A stretch of DNA of 37,217 nucleotides from an uncultured Methylibium sp. (GCF_902826655.1 NZ_CADEFR010000037.1:1-37217), one strand, 5' to 3'. Counted from the stretch's first letter, positions 12,489-23,043 are shown. Program-made: numbers and translations. The notes: generated from the letters alone by a model not told the origin.

Positions 12489-13346
12489 TTGGACATCGCA
12501 CTGCTGCTGAAGGCCGCCGTCATGGGCATCGTCGAGGGACTCACCGAGTTCCTGCCGATCTCCAGCACCGGCCACCTGATCCTCACCGCGTCGCTGCTCG
12601 ACTTCACCGGCGACGTCGTCAAGGTCTTCGAGATCGCGATCCAGACCGGCGCGATGCTCGCCGTGGTGTGGGAATACCGCGTGCGCCTGATGTCCACCGT
12701 GCGCGGCATCGCCAGCGAGCCCGTCGCGCAACGCTTCGCGCGCAACGTGGCGATCGCCTTCCTGCCGGCGGTGGTGTTTGGCCTGGCGCTGGGCAGCATC
12801 ATCAAGGCGCATCTCTTCCATCCGGTGCCGGTGGCGCTGGCCTTCGTCGTCGGCGGGCTGATCATCCTGTGGGTCGAGCGCCGGCACCGCCGCCTGTTCG
12901 GCGAGCGCGACCTGGAAGGCCAGCGCACCGCGCGCGTCGAGACGGTCGACGACATGAGTGCGCTCGACGCGCTGAAGGTCGGCCTGGTGCAGTGCCTCGC
13001 GCTGATCCCCGGCACCAGCCGCTCGGGCGCCACCATCATCGGCGCGATGCTGTTCGGCTTCTCGCGCAAGGCGGCCACCGAGTTCAGCTTCTACCTCGGC
13101 ATCCCGACGCTGATGGGCGCGGGGGCGTATTCGGTGTGGAAGCAGCGCGAGCTGCTGGCCTGGTCCGACGCGCCGGTGTTCGCCGTCGGCCTGGTGTTCG
13201 CCTTCGCCAGCGCGCTGCTGTGCATCCGCTGGCTGATCCGCTACGTGTCCACCCACGACTTCACGGTCTTCGCCTGGTACCGCATCGCCTTCGGCGGGCT
13301 GGTGCTGCTGAGCGCCTGGGGCGGCTGGGTCGAGTGGAAGGCCTGA
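12489..13346 (+). CDS. uppP: Undecaprenyl-diphosphate phosphatase
   Basis: 285 aa inner-membrane enzyme (also called BacA). It dephosphorylates undecaprenyl diphosphate so that the lipid carrier can be reused for peptidoglycan and O-antigen synthesis. Both catalytic signatures are present: [17 protein letters not shown] at residues 16-32 and [10 protein letters not shown] near residue 175. About eight hydrophobic segments are visible. The first codon is TTG at 12489; the N-terminal helix begins right there and no in-frame ATG lies before the first signature except one within it. The gene stands alone; its stop directly abuts the stop of the convergent LysR gene. Confidence 0.95.
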   Translation: MDIALLLKAAVMGIVEGLTEFLPISSTGHLILTASLLDFTGDVVKVFEIAIQTGAMLAVVWEYRVRLMSTVRGIASEPVAQRFARNVAIAFLPAVVFGLALGSIIKAHLFHPVPVALAFVVGGLIILWVERRHRRLFGERDLEGQRTARVETVDDMSALDALKVGLVQCLALIPGTSRSGATIIGAMLFGFSRKAATEFSFYLGIPTLMGAGAYSVWKQRELLAWSDAPVFAVGLVFAFASALLCIRWLIRYVSTHDFTVFAWYRIAFGGLVLLSAWGGWVEWKA

Positions 13347-14234
13347 TCAGCGCAGTGCGCCGAGGTCGCGCTTCATCCAGTCGATGAAGCTGCGCGTGCG
13401 CAACGGCATCCAGCGCGCGCTCGGATACACCAGGCTCACCGGCCAGGGCTCGGCCTCGTAGTCGGCCAGCACGATGCGCAGGCGCCGCGCCTTCACCAGC
13501 GCCGCCGCCTGGTAGAGCAGGCAATGCGCGAAGCCCAGGCCGGCCGCGCAGGCGTCGAGCAGCGGCGCGTTCAGGTTGCTGTCGAGCGGCCCCGACACCG
13601 CCACGCTGAGCCGGCGCCCCTGGTCGCGAAAGCTCCAGTGCGAGCCGTCGCTGCCGTTGAAGCGCAGGCAGGGCGCGTCGGCCAGCTCGCGCGGGTGGCG
13701 GGGCGTGCCGCGCCGCCGCAGCAGCGCCGGGCTGGCCAGCACGACGCGGCGGATCGCGCCGACCGGCTGCGCGATCAGGCTCGAGTCGTGCAGCGGCCCG
13801 ATGCGCACGCCGACGTCCAGGCCTTCCTCGACGAGGTTGACGACGCGGTCCAGCAGCACGAGGTCGATGCGCATGCGCGGGTGCTGCTGCAGGTAGCGCG
13901 TGACGGCCGGCGCCACGTGGTACTGGCCGAACAGCACCGGCGCGGTGACGTTCAGCGAGCCGCTCGCATCGGCGCGCTGCTCGCCCAGCAGCCGGTCGGC
14001 CTCGTCGACGTCGGCGACGATGCGGCGCGCCCGCTCGAGGTACTGGCGCCCGTCCTCGGTCAGCGACTGGCGGCGCGTCGTGCGCTGCAGGAGCCGCACG
14101 CCCAGCGAGGCCTCCAGCGCGGCCAGCGACCGCACGACGGCCGGCAGCGACAGGTCCTGCGCTGCGGCGGCCGCCGTCAGGCTGCCGTGGTCGGCGATCG
14201 CGATGAAGTTCTGCAGCGCCTTGAGCTTGTCCAT
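13347..14234 (-). CDS. LysR-family transcriptional regulator
   Basis: 295 aa. The N-terminal winged helix-turn-helix (residues 1-65) reads ALQNFIAIADHGSLTAAAAAQDLSLPAVVRSLAALEASLG, and the rest is a periplasmic-binding-like effector domain. It is divergent from a glutathione S-transferase gene, the usual arrangement when a LysR protein controls its neighbour. A 27-base dyad sits 8 bases upstream of its start codon and could be its operator. Effector unknown. The ATG at 14234 begins the classic MDKLKALQNF start. Confidence 0.93.
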   Translation of the reverse strand: MDKLKALQNFIAIADHGSLTAAAAAQDLSLPAVVRSLAALEASLGVRLLQRTTRRQSLTEDGRQYLERARRIVADVDEADRLLGEQRADASGSLNVTAPVLFGQYHVAPAVTRYLQQHPRMRIDLVLLDRVVNLVEEGLDVGVRIGPLHDSSLIAQPVGAIRRVVLASPALLRRRGTPRHPRELADAPCLRFNGSDGSHWSFRDQGRRLSVAVSGPLDSNLNAPLLDACAAGLGFAHCLLYQAAALVKARRLRIVLADYEAEPWPVSLVYPSARWMPLRTRSFIDWMKRDLGALR

Positions 14235-14241
14235 GGCCCGA

Positions 14242-14268
14242 TGATTGCTGCGCGAAGCGGAGCAGTCA
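14242..14268. promoter_or_regulatory. Candidate LysR operator (imperfect inverted repeat)
   Basis: TGATTGCTGC (14242-14251) and GGAGCAGTCA (14259-14268) are inverted copies matching at 8 of 10 positions, with a 7-base spacer. The dyad lies between the divergent LysR and GST genes, close to the LysR start, where autoregulatory LysR sites are commonly found. Prediction from symmetry and position only. Confidence 0.45.
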
Positions 14269-14361
14269 AATCCTCTTGGACGTCTTTATGTCGGCGGGCG
14301 TTCGTCGAAGAATGCCTCCACACCCCACGCATCTCACTGCACTTCATCGATGGAGACCGCC

Positions 14362-15006
14362 ATGACCGCAGCTCGCCCCTCCCGCCCGATCCGGCTGCAC
14401 GGCTTTGCGCTGTCGGGCCACTGCCACCGCGTCGAGCTATTCCTGCGCCTGCTCGACCTGCCCTTCGAGGTGGTGCCGGTCGACCTGGCGCGCGGCGAGC
14501 AGCGGCGGCCCGAGTTCCTGGCGCTCAACGCCTTCGGCCAGGTGCCGGTGATCGACGATGACGGCGTGGTGGTCGCCGACTCCAACGCCATCCTGGTCTA
14601 CCTGGCGCTGCGCTACGCGGCGCCCTCGTGGCTGCCGCGCGATCCGCAGGGGGCGGCGGCGGTGCAGCGCTGGCTGTCGGTCGCGGCCGGGCCGCTGGCC
14701 TTCGGCGCGGCGCGGGCGCGCATCGTGCAGCTGTTCAAGCTGACCGAAGATGCGCAACCGGCCATCGATCGCGCGCATGCGCTGTACCGGCAGGTCGAGG
14801 GGATCCTGGACGTGCAAGGCGCGGCCTGGCTCGTCGGCGACGCGCCGACCATCGCCGACATCGCGCTGTACACCTACACGAAGCACGCGCCCGAAGGCAA
14901 CGTGGCGCTCGACGACTACCCGAAGCTGCGCGACTGGCTGGAGCGCGTCGAGTCCCTGCCGGGCTTTGCGCCCATGCAGGCCAGCCGCATCGGCCTCGCG
15001 GCCTGA
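14362..15006 (+). CDS. Glutathione S-transferase family protein
   Basis: 214 aa, cytoplasmic. The N-terminal thioredoxin-like domain (about 1-85) starts IRLHGFALSGHCHRVELFL and contains the glutathione-contacting GQVPVIDDDGVVVADSNAILVYLA with the cis-proline Pro in VPV and the Asp-Ser pair. The helical C-terminal domain follows, with DAPTIADIALYTY, the conserved N-capping motif. Conjugates or reduces substrates with glutathione; actual substrate unknown. The ATG at 14362 was preferred over one at 14350 because GGAG sits 6 bases upstream. Nine bases separate it from the FMN-binding gene, so they are probably co-transcribed under the divergent LysR regulator. Confidence 0.92.
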   Translation: MTAARPSRPIRLHGFALSGHCHRVELFLRLLDLPFEVVPVDLARGEQRRPEFLALNAFGQVPVIDDDGVVVADSNAILVYLALRYAAPSWLPRDPQGAAAVQRWLSVAAGPLAFGAARARIVQLFKLTEDAQPAIDRAHALYRQVEGILDVQGAAWLVGDAPTIADIALYTYTKHAPEGNVALDDYPKLRDWLERVESLPGFAPMQASRIGLAA

Positions 15007-15015
15007 GGCACGGCC

Positions 15016-15996
15016 ATGGACCTGCCCCGCTGGCCGCACGAAGCCGATCCCTTCCACGACGGCGAGCGCGCCGTGCAGGCGCGCGCCGGCTCGCAGGCGC
15101 ACATGGCCGACATCGGGCGGCGCGTGATGCGCGCCGAGATGCCGGACCAGCACCGCCAGTTCTTCGAACTGCTGCCCTTCATCGCGCTGGGTGCGGTGAC
15201 GGCCGAGGGCCAGCCGCGCGCCACGCTGCTGGCCGGCCCGCGGCCGGGCTTCGTGCGGTCGCCCAGCGCGACACGGCTGCGCATCGACGCCTTGCCGCCC
15301 GCCGACGACCCGCTCGCCGGACTGCTGCAACCCGGCGCCTCGATCGGCCTGCTGGGCATCGAGCTGCCGACGCGGCGGCGCAACCGCGCCAACGGGCAGG
15401 TCGCCGGCATCGACGCGCAGGGCTTCGATGTCGACGTGACGCAGAGCTTCGGCAACTGTCCGCGCTACATCCAGCGGCGCGCGCGGGTCGCGGTCGATGC
15501 GGTGCCGGAGACCGTGGCCCCGGCGCAGACGCAGTCACGCCTGGGCGACGAGGCTGAGGCGCTGGTGAGTGCGGCCGACACCTTCTTCATCGCCACGCAT
15601 GCCGGCGGCGACGCGGCCCACCACGGCAGCGACGTCTCGCACCGCGGCGGCCGCCCCGGCTTCGTGCAGATCAGCGATGACGGGCGCGTGCTGACCTGGC
15701 CCGACTTCAACGGCAACGGCTTCTTCAACACCCTGGGCAACCTGCATGCCGAGCCGCGCGCCGGCCTCGTGTTCGCCGACTTCGCCGGCGGCACGCTGCT
15801 GCACGTCGAGGGCCGCGCCGAGATCGTCTGGGACGGCGCCAGCCTGCGCGACTTTGCCGGCGCCGAGCGGCTGCTGCGACTTCAGGTCGACACGGTCCTG
15901 CATCGCCCGGCAGCGTGGCCGCTGCGCTGGCGGCTGACCGAACCGTCGCCGGCGCTGGAAGGCACGGGGGTGTGGGACGAGGGTCGCGCAGCCTGA
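15016..15996 (+). CDS. Pyridoxamine 5'-phosphate oxidase-like FMN-binding protein
   Basis: 326 aa. Family member of the split beta-barrel flavin-binding proteins. It is about twice as long as a single barrel, and two related stretches can be seen: FIALGAVTAEGQPRATLLAGPRPGFV (about 52-80) and FFIATHAGGDA...GRPGFVQISDDGRVLTWPDFNGNGFFNTLGNLHAEPRAGLVF (about 190-255). This suggests a tandem barrel. QSFGNCPRYIQRR lies between. No Rossmann or iron-sulfur domain is fused. A GAGG ribosome site precedes the ATG. It probably acts in redox or detoxification with the upstream GST; the substrate is unknown. Confidence 0.82.
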   Translation: MDLPRWPHEADPFHDGERAVQARAGSQAHMADIGRRVMRAEMPDQHRQFFELLPFIALGAVTAEGQPRATLLAGPRPGFVRSPSATRLRIDALPPADDPLAGLLQPGASIGLLGIELPTRRRNRANGQVAGIDAQGFDVDVTQSFGNCPRYIQRRARVAVDAVPETVAPAQTQSRLGDEAEALVSAADTFFIATHAGGDAAHHGSDVSHRGGRPGFVQISDDGRVLTWPDFNGNGFFNTLGNLHAEPRAGLVFADFAGGTLLHVEGRAEIVWDGASLRDFAGAERLLRLQVDTVLHRPAAWPLRWRLTEPSPALEGTGVWDEGRAA

Positions 15997-16017
15997 GCCG
16001 CGCCGCGTTGCGGCGAT

Positions 16018-16497
16018 TCAGCCGCGACGTGCCGCCTCGATCCTGGCGATGTCGATCTTGCCCATCTCCATCATCGCTTCGAAGGAGCGCCTGGCCGCCG
16101 CGCGATCCGGGTCGGCGATCGCGTCCATCAGGACTCGCGGCGTGATCTGCCACGACAGGCCCCACCGGTCGCGGCACCAGCCGCAGGCGCTTTCCTGGCC
16201 GCCGTTGCCGACGATGGCGGCCCACAGGCGATCGGTCTCGGCCTGATCGTCGGTCGCCACCTGGAACGAGAAGGCCTCGGTGTGCCTGAACGCCGGGCCG
16301 CCGTTCAGGCCGAGACAGGGGATGCCCATCACGGTGAACTCCACCGTCAGCACGTCGCCTTCCTTGCCGGACGGGAAGTCGCCGGGCGCGCGATGCACCG
16401 CGCCCACCGCACTGTCCGGGAAGGTCCGGGCGTAGAACGTGGCCGCGTCCAGCGCGCTGCCGTCGTACCAGAGGCAGATGGTGTTCTTGCTGAGCAT
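16018..16497 (-). CDS. PhnB-like VOC family protein
   Basis: 159 aa. Begins MLSKNTICLWYDGSALDAATFYARTFPDS, typical of the PhnB/3-demethylubiquinone-methyltransferase-like subgroup of the VOC superfamily. GIPCLGLNGGPAFRHTEAFSFQV and CGWCRDRWGLSWQITPRVL (the WG-SWQ block) are further hallmarks. Members are usually of unknown function despite the methyltransferase label in databases. The ATG at 16497 has AGGAGA upstream; a longer frame to 16560 lacks one. Convergent with the FMN-binding gene, 21 bases apart. Confidence 0.88.
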   Translation of the reverse strand: MLSKNTICLWYDGSALDAATFYARTFPDSAVGAVHRAPGDFPSGKEGDVLTVEFTVMGIPCLGLNGGPAFRHTEAFSFQVATDDQAETDRLWAAIVGNGGQESACGWCRDRWGLSWQITPRVLMDAIADPDRAAARRSFEAMMEMGKIDIARIEAARRG

Positions 16498-16603
16498 GGT
16501 GAGTCTCCTGGGCTGGGATCCGAGGCGTGCATAGGCCGGGCTCGAAGCGTATCCGCCCATGCCGGACGACCGCGCGGAGCCGGGAGTCCGAGGGGCGTCT
16601 GGC

Positions 16604-16609
16604 TATGAT
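16604..16609 (+). promoter_or_regulatory. -10-like box upstream of the HIT gene
   Basis: TATGAT matches the -10 consensus in 5 of 6 bases and lies 37 bases before the HIT-family ATG. No clear -35 is seen 16-18 bases upstream. Low-confidence promoter call. Confidence 0.3.
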
Positions 16610-16646
16610 GCTCCGGCCACCGTCACCCGCCTGAAGGAGTTCGTGC

Positions 16647-17099
16647 ATGCCCGGGTTCGTCGACCGCTCACCGCCCGGTCAATGCATCTTCTGCCGCATC
16701 GTCGCCGGCGAGATTCCGGCCGAGAAGGTGCACGAGGACGCGCTGACGATCGCCTTCATGGACCTCGGCCAGGTGAACCCGGGCCATGTGCTCGTCGCCA
16801 CCAGGCGCCATGCCGCGACGCTGTTCGACATCACGCCCGAGGAAGCCGCTGCGGTTGCGCAGTCGGCCCTGCAGGTGGCGAAGGCGGCACGCGCCGCGTT
16901 CGATGCGCCCGGCCTGACGCTGCTGCAGGCCAACGGACGCGAAGGCGACCAGACCGTGTTCCATTTCCACCTGCACGTTCTGCCGCGGCACGCGCAGGAC
17001 GGCGTGGCCCTGAGCTGGCCCCGCAAGGATCCCCCGCCCGAGGTCCTGCGCGAGTTCGCGGCGGCCCTGCGTGCCAGGCTGGCGTCCGCCGGCGATTGA
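16647..17099 (+). CDS. HIT family nucleotide hydrolase/transferase
   Basis: 150 aa, cytoplasmic. The histidine triad HFHLHV places His106, His108 and His110 in the catalytic motif. CIFCRIVAGEIPAEKVHED at the N-terminus has Cys13 and Cys16 and is the usual opening of the Hint/PKCI branch, which cleaves phosphoramidate bonds on AMP. LLQANGREGDQTVFHFHLHVLPR is the expected active-site strand. AAGGAG lies at 16634-16639, 7 bases before the ATG. The C-terminal 30 residues form a helix (EVLREFAAALRARL). Exact substrate not deducible. Confidence 0.93.
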   Translation: MPGFVDRSPPGQCIFCRIVAGEIPAEKVHEDALTIAFMDLGQVNPGHVLVATRRHAATLFDITPEEAAAVAQSALQVAKAARAAFDAPGLTLLQANGREGDQTVFHFHLHVLPRHAQDGVALSWPRKDPPPEVLREFAAALRARLASAGD

Positions 17100-17175
17100 C
17101 GCATCCAGCCCGTTCGACGACGACTCGGAGGCCCTCCGGCCATGACGGCTCCGCCGTTCTGGCAGCATCGTCTCG

Positions 17176-18186
17176 ATGCCCGAAGTCGATCGTCTCGTCC
17201 CGTTCTCCGTCCTCGACCTCGCGCCCATCGTGCAGGGCGGCAATGCCGCGCAGGCGCTGCGCCACAGTCTCGATCTGGCGCGCCATGCCGAGCGCTGCGG
17301 CTACCGGCGCTACTGGGTCGCCGAGCACCACAACATGGACGGCGTGGCCAGTTCGGCCACGGCCGTGCTGGTGGGGCAGATCGCCGCGGCCACGTCGACG
17401 ATCCGCGTCGGCTCGGGCGGCGTGATGCTGCCCAACCACGCGCCGCTGGTCATCGCCGAGCAGTTCGGGACCCTCGCCACGCTCTTCCCCGGTCGCATCG
17501 ACCTGGGCCTGGGTCGTGCGCCCGGCACGGACCGCGCGACCATGCGCGCGCTGCGCCGCCATCTCGACGTGACCGATGAGGAAGAGGGCTTTCCGCAGGA
17601 TGTGATGGAACTGCAGCGCTACCTGGGTCCGTCCCTGCCAGGGCAGGCGGTGCGCGCCATCCCCGGCAGCGGCACCGAGGTGCCGATCTGGTTGCTGGGG
17701 TCCAGCCTGTACAGCGCGCAGCTGGCTGCGCACCTGGGCCTGCCTTTCGCCTTTGCCTCGCACTTCGCACCCGACCTGCTGCTGTCGGCGCTGGAAGTCT
17801 ACCGCGCCCGCTACCGTCCGTCGGCGGCGTGGCCGGCGCCGCATGCGATGGTCGGCGTCAACGTGGTGTGTGCCGCCAGTGATGCCGAAGCGGCCTACCT
17901 CTTCACGTCGATCCAGCAGCGCTTCCTGGGCATGCAGCGCGGTCAGCGCGGCCCGTTGCCGGTGCCGATCGATCCCGGCGAGCTGGACACGCTGTGGACC
18001 CCGCACGAGAAGGCGCAGGTGCAGCGCATGCTCGTCGCGTCGGCGGTGGGCTCGCCCGACACCGTGCGCCGCCAGCTGGCGTCACTGGTGGCGCAGACCG
18101 GTGCGGACGAGCTGATCGTGGCCGGCGCGATCCACGACCACGCGGCGCGGCTGGCGTCGTACGAGGCCATCGCGCCGCGATCCTGA
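17176..18186 (+). CDS. Luciferase-like flavin-dependent oxidoreductase (LLM class)
   Basis: 336 aa. TIM-barrel fold of the bacterial luciferase family; begins [46 protein letters not shown]. The AEHHN strand end and [17 protein letters not shown] with [17 protein letters not shown] are signatures of the YhbW/MsnO8-type subgroup. A reduced flavin is used with oxygen or as hydride carrier; substrates are generally unknown. No strong ribosome site precedes the ATG at 17176. It follows the HIT gene by 76 bases and converges with trmB, 10 bases between stops. Confidence 0.9.
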   Translation: MPEVDRLVPFSVLDLAPIVQGGNAAQALRHSLDLARHAERCGYRRYWVAEHHNMDGVASSATAVLVGQIAAATSTIRVGSGGVMLPNHAPLVIAEQFGTLATLFPGRIDLGLGRAPGTDRATMRALRRHLDVTDEEEGFPQDVMELQRYLGPSLPGQAVRAIPGSGTEVPIWLLGSSLYSAQLAAHLGLPFAFASHFAPDLLLSALEVYRARYRPSAAWPAPHAMVGVNVVCAASDAEAAYLFTSIQQRFLGMQRGQRGPLPVPIDPGELDTLWTPHEKAQVQRMLVASAVGSPDTVRRQLASLVAQTGADELIVAGAIHDHAARLASYEAIAPRS

Positions 18187-18196
18187 AGTCTCGGCC

Positions 18197-18904
18197 TCAG
18201 CGGCGCCTGAACACCAGGTCCCAGACCCCGTGCCCCAGCCGCAACCCGCGGTTCTCGAACTTGGTGAGGGGCCGGTAGTCGGGCTTGGGCGCGTAGCCGT
18301 CGGCCGTGTTGGCCAGCAGTGGCTCGGCGCCCAGCACCGCGAGCATCTGCTCGGCATAGGCCTGCCAGTCGGTGGCGCAGTGCAGCGTGCCGCCCGGGGC
18401 CAGGTGCGCGGCCAGCTGCGCGACGAAGGCCGGCTGGATCAGGCGGCGCTTGTGGTGCTTCTTCTTGTGCCAGGGGTCGGGGAAGAAGACGTGGATGCCG
18501 GCCAGCGAGCCGGGCTCGATCATCTGCGCCAGCACCTCGACCGCGTCGTGCTGGACGATGCGCAGGTTCGTCAGGCGCTGCTCGCCGATGCGCTTGAGCA
18601 GCGCGCCGACGCCCGGTGCGTGCACCTCGCACGCGATGAAGTCGGTGTCCGGCCGCAGCGCGGCGATGTGCGCGGTGGCGTCGCCCATGCCGAAGCCGAT
18701 CTCCAGCACGCGCGGGGCACGGCGGCCGAAGACGGCGTCCCAGTCGGGCCGCTGCGGCGTGCAGGGGACCAGGAAGCGCGGCCCCAGCTCGGCGAGCGCA
18801 CGCGACTGCCCCGGGCCCATGCGGCCCGCGCGCAGCACGAAGCTGCGGATCGCGCGGCGTGGCGGCGCGTCCGCGGGGTCGACGGGATCGGTGGGATCGC
18901 TCAT
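18197..18904 (-). CDS. trmB: tRNA (guanine-N7-)-methyltransferase
   Basis: 235 aa. Methylates G46 in the variable loop of tRNAs using S-adenosylmethionine. The SAM loop is [15 protein letters not shown], and the TrmB block [19 protein letters not shown] is present near residue 155, followed by [17 protein letters not shown]. The first 35 residues are an acidic/basic N-terminal extension. [14 protein letters not shown] after it is the common TrmB N-terminal motif. The start ATG overlaps the stop of the upstream kinase-like gene by 4 bases (ATGA). Last gene of the minus-strand block. Confidence 0.95.
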   Translation of the reverse strand: MSDPTDPVDPADAPPRRAIRSFVLRAGRMGPGQSRALAELGPRFLVPCTPQRPDWDAVFGRRAPRVLEIGFGMGDATAHIAALRPDTDFIACEVHAPGVGALLKRIGEQRLTNLRIVQHDAVEVLAQMIEPGSLAGIHVFFPDPWHKKKHHKRRLIQPAFVAQLAAHLAPGGTLHCATDWQAYAEQMLAVLGAEPLLANTADGYAPKPDYRPLTKFENRGLRLGHGVWDLVFRRR

Positions 18905-19554
18905 GGGGCAGCGGTGGAGCCGGCGGTCGGCAGCAGGCGAGACAGGTGCTCGCAGTCGGGGACCAGGCATTCGCGGCAGCGACTGCGCAGGCGCGGCGCG
19001 CGCTCCGCGACGCCGTCGTCCGCCGCTGGCGCGGTGATCAGCGGATGCAGCGCCGCCAGCGCGGCCTCGGTCCGCGCCTCGCCTTCGCCGTAGATCACCG
19101 CGAAGGGCAGCGCAGCGCGCTGCAGCGCGCCGCGGATCAGCGCGTCGACCGGGCCGCGCACCTGCGGGCCGTCGCGCTGCAGGCCGTCGGGTTGCCAGGG
19201 CAGGTCCAGGCCGGTCAGCAGGGTGTGCGTGCACTGCCGCTGGCGGGCCAGCGCGGCGTCGTACAGCGCGGTGTCGCCGAAGACGTAGTCGCTGTAGACG
19301 GCGATCATCAGCGGCGTGGTGTCGGCGACGACGACGTCGGCCTCGCGACGCGCGACCTCGATGCGGCGCCACTGCTCGTCGGCGATGCCGGCCTGCTCGT
19401 CGGGCCGCGGCGTGCGGCCGGCGCGCTCGCAGAACTCACGCAGGACTTCGGCGACGACGGCGCTGCGCAGGCCGCGCGCCTGCAGGCGTTGCGCCAGTTG
19501 CTGCGCCAGCGTCGTCTTGCCGGTGCTCTCGGCACCGAGGAGGGCGACGATCAC
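18901..19554 (-). CDS. NadR-like P-loop ATPase/kinase (probable ribosylnicotinamide kinase)
   Basis: 217 aa. Residues 7-14 (GAESTGKT) form the Walker A motif characteristic of the C-terminal kinase domain of Nad[16 protein letters not shown] and [20 protein letters not shown] follow, as in NadR-like ATPases. NadR kinases phosphorylate nicotinamide riboside to NMN. The adjoining pnuC transporter makes that role likely here, but the nucleotidylyltransferase and repressor domains of full NadR are absent. An unusual tail holds Cys193, Cys196, Cys201 and His203 ([11 protein letters not shown]), a possible metal site. The GTG start at 19554 overlaps the pnuC stop (GTGA) and the stop overlaps the trmB start (ATGA). 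Confidence 0.82.
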   Translation of the reverse strand: MIVALLGAESTGKTTLAQQLAQRLQARGLRSAVVAEVLREFCERAGRTPRPDEQAGIADEQWRRIEVARREADVVVADTTPLMIAVYSDYVFGDTALYDAALARQRQCTHTLLTGLDLPWQPDGLQRDGPQVRGPVDALIRGALQRAALPFAVIYGEGEARTEAALAALHPLITAPAADDGVAERAPRLRSRCRECLVPDCEHLSRLLPTAGSTAAP

Positions 19555-20210
19555 GCGCGCGCCTCCGCCGCCCGCCGGTGCCAGGCGCGCCAGCCGGCCA
19601 GCGCCAGCAACAGGAACAGCGCGTACAGCGCCACGGTCAGCCACAGCGCCTTGTAGGCGAAGAGGCCGATCGCCACCGCGTTGACGACGATCCAGCCGAT
19701 CCAGTTTTCGACGTGCTTGCGCGCCAGCAGCACCGTCGCGACGACGCTGCCGGCCGTCGGGAAAGCGTCCCACCAGGGCACGTCGGTGTCGGTGCCGTGG
19801 CGCAGCAGCAGGCCGGTGGCTGGCCACAGCAGCGCCATCGCGCCGATCGCCAGCGCACGCTGGCGCGTCGACAGGTAGCGCACGGCGAGCGCGCGGCCGT
19901 CGTCCTGCGTGCCGCGCAGCCATTGCCACCAGCCCCAGAAGGCGACCGCGATGAACAGCAGTTGCAGCGCGGCGTCGCCGTAGAGCAGCGCGTTCCAGAA
20001 CACCAGGCCGTAGAGCGCCGAGCTCAGGATGGCCAGGGGCCACGCCAGCGGGTTGACGCGCAGGTTGCACAGCACCATCCACACGCCCAGCACCGCGCCC
20101 AGCAGCTCGGCCCAGCTCGCGACGGCCGTGCCGACGGCGAAGGCGGGGGACTCCAGGAAGGCGATCAGCGGGGCGAGCATGGCAAGGTCGGCATGCCGCG
20201 GCCGCGGCAT
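19551..20210 (-). CDS. pnuC: PnuC-family nicotinamide riboside transporter
   Basis: 219 aa inner-membrane protein with about seven hydrophobic segments. Signature residues include SWAELLGAVLGVWMVLCNLRVNPLAWPLAI, FWGWWQWLRG and the C-terminal ENWIGWIVVNAVAIGLFAYKALWLTVALYALFLLLA. PnuC proteins take up nicotinamide riboside by facilitated diffusion, with trapping by a kinase; the next gene encodes such a kinase. The start is either the ATG at 20210 or one at 20180; neither has a strong ribosome site. It follows ftsB by 19 bases in the same direction. Confidence 0.92.
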   Translation of the reverse strand: MPRPRHADLAMLAPLIAFLESPAFAVGTAVASWAELLGAVLGVWMVLCNLRVNPLAWPLAILSSALYGLVFWNALLYGDAALQLLFIAVAFWGWWQWLRGTQDDGRALAVRYLSTRQRALAIGAMALLWPATGLLLRHGTDTDVPWWDAFPTAGSVVATVLLARKHVENWIGWIVVNAVAIGLFAYKALWLTVALYALFLLLALAGWRAWHRRAAEARA

Positions 20211-20229
20211 CGAGGTGCGGCAGGGGGCG

Positions 20230-20511
20230 TCAGCGCCGCGGCGGCGCGATGCGCACGTAGATCTCGTCGGCCTTGACCATGCCGAGCTCGAAGCGCGCCT
20301 TCTCCTCGACCATCTCGAGGCCTTCCTTGAGGTCGCGGACCTCGGCCATCAGGCGGTCGTTGCGGGCGCGCGCGTCGTCGTTCTTGCGGCGCTGCTCGTC
20401 CACCTGCGCCTGCAGCCCGACCACGCGGCCCATGCCGCTCTTGCCGAACCACAGCTCCGCATGGACCAGCGCCAGCAGGCCGACCAGCGCAAGGCTGAGG
20501 AAGCGCGGCAC
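20230..20511 (-). CDS. ftsB: Cell division protein FtsB (septum formation initiator family)
   Basis: 93 aa. One N-terminal membrane helix (FLSLALVGLLALVHAELWFG) is followed by a periplasmic coiled coil of about 45 residues (LQAQVDEQRRKNDDARARNDRLMAEVRDLKEG). The conserved block GLEMVEEKARFELGMVKADEIYV follows. FtsB works with FtsL and FtsQ in the divisome. Position directly downstream of eno is the conserved proteobacterial arrangement and supports the call. Confidence 0.93.
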   Translation of the reverse strand: MPRFLSLALVGLLALVHAELWFGKSGMGRVVGLQAQVDEQRRKNDDARARNDRLMAEVRDLKEGLEMVEEKARFELGMVKADEIYVRIAPPRR

Positions 20512-20530
20512 GGCCCGCTCCGAGCGCGCG

Positions 20531-22178
<1,648 letters not shown>

Positions 22179-22186
22179 GGGGGTTC

Positions 22187-23043
22187 TCAGCAGGAAAAGT
22201 CGTTTTCCAGCAGCGGCTGCGCCTTGACGACGCGGTCGATGCTGACCAGTTGCTCGAGCAGCGCCTTCATGTGCTTCAGCGGCACGGCGTTCGGGCCGTC
22301 GCTCAAGGCGTTGGCCGGGTCCGGGTGCGTCTCCATGAAGACGCCCGCCACGCCGACCGCGATGGCCGCGCGCGACAGCACCGGCACGAACTCGCGCTGG
22401 CCGCCGCTGCTGGTGCCCTGGCCGCCCGGCAGCTGCACGCTGTGCGTGGCGTCGAAGACCACCGGCGCGCCGGTCTCGCGCATGATCGCCAGGCTGCGCA
22501 TGTCGGACACGAGGTTGTTGTAGCCGAAGCTCACGCCGCGCTCGCAGGCCATGAAGAGGTCTTCGCTCAGGCCTTTTTCCTTCGCGGCGTCGCGCGCCTT
22601 CTGGATCACGTTCTTCATGTCGCCGGGTGCGAGGAACTGGCCCTTCTTGATGTTGACCGGCTTGCCCGACTGCGCCACCGCGCGGATGAAGTCGGTCTGG
22701 CGGCACAGGAAGGCCGGCGTCTGCAGCACGTCGACGTACTTCGCGACGGTGGCGATCTCGGCCTCGGAGTGGACGTCGGTCAGCACCGGCACGCTCAGTT
22801 CCTTGCGCACCTTGGCCAGGATCTCCAGGCCCTTGTCCATGCCGGGGCCGCGGAAGGACGTGCCGCTGGAGCGGTTGGCCTTGTCGTAGCTGGACTTGAA
22901 GATGAAGGGGATGCCGAGCGCGGACGTGATCTCCTTCAGCCGGCCGGCCACGTCCATCTGCAGCTGCTCGCTCTCGACCACGCAGGGGCCGGAGATCAGG
23001 AAGAAGGGTCGGTCGAGGCCGACGTCGAAACCACACAACTTCA

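Noticed and set aside
17125-17137. CGGAG-GCC-CTCCG hairpin between the HIT and luciferase-like genes as a terminator
   Set aside because: Only a 5-base stem and no T-run; likely chance in this base composition.
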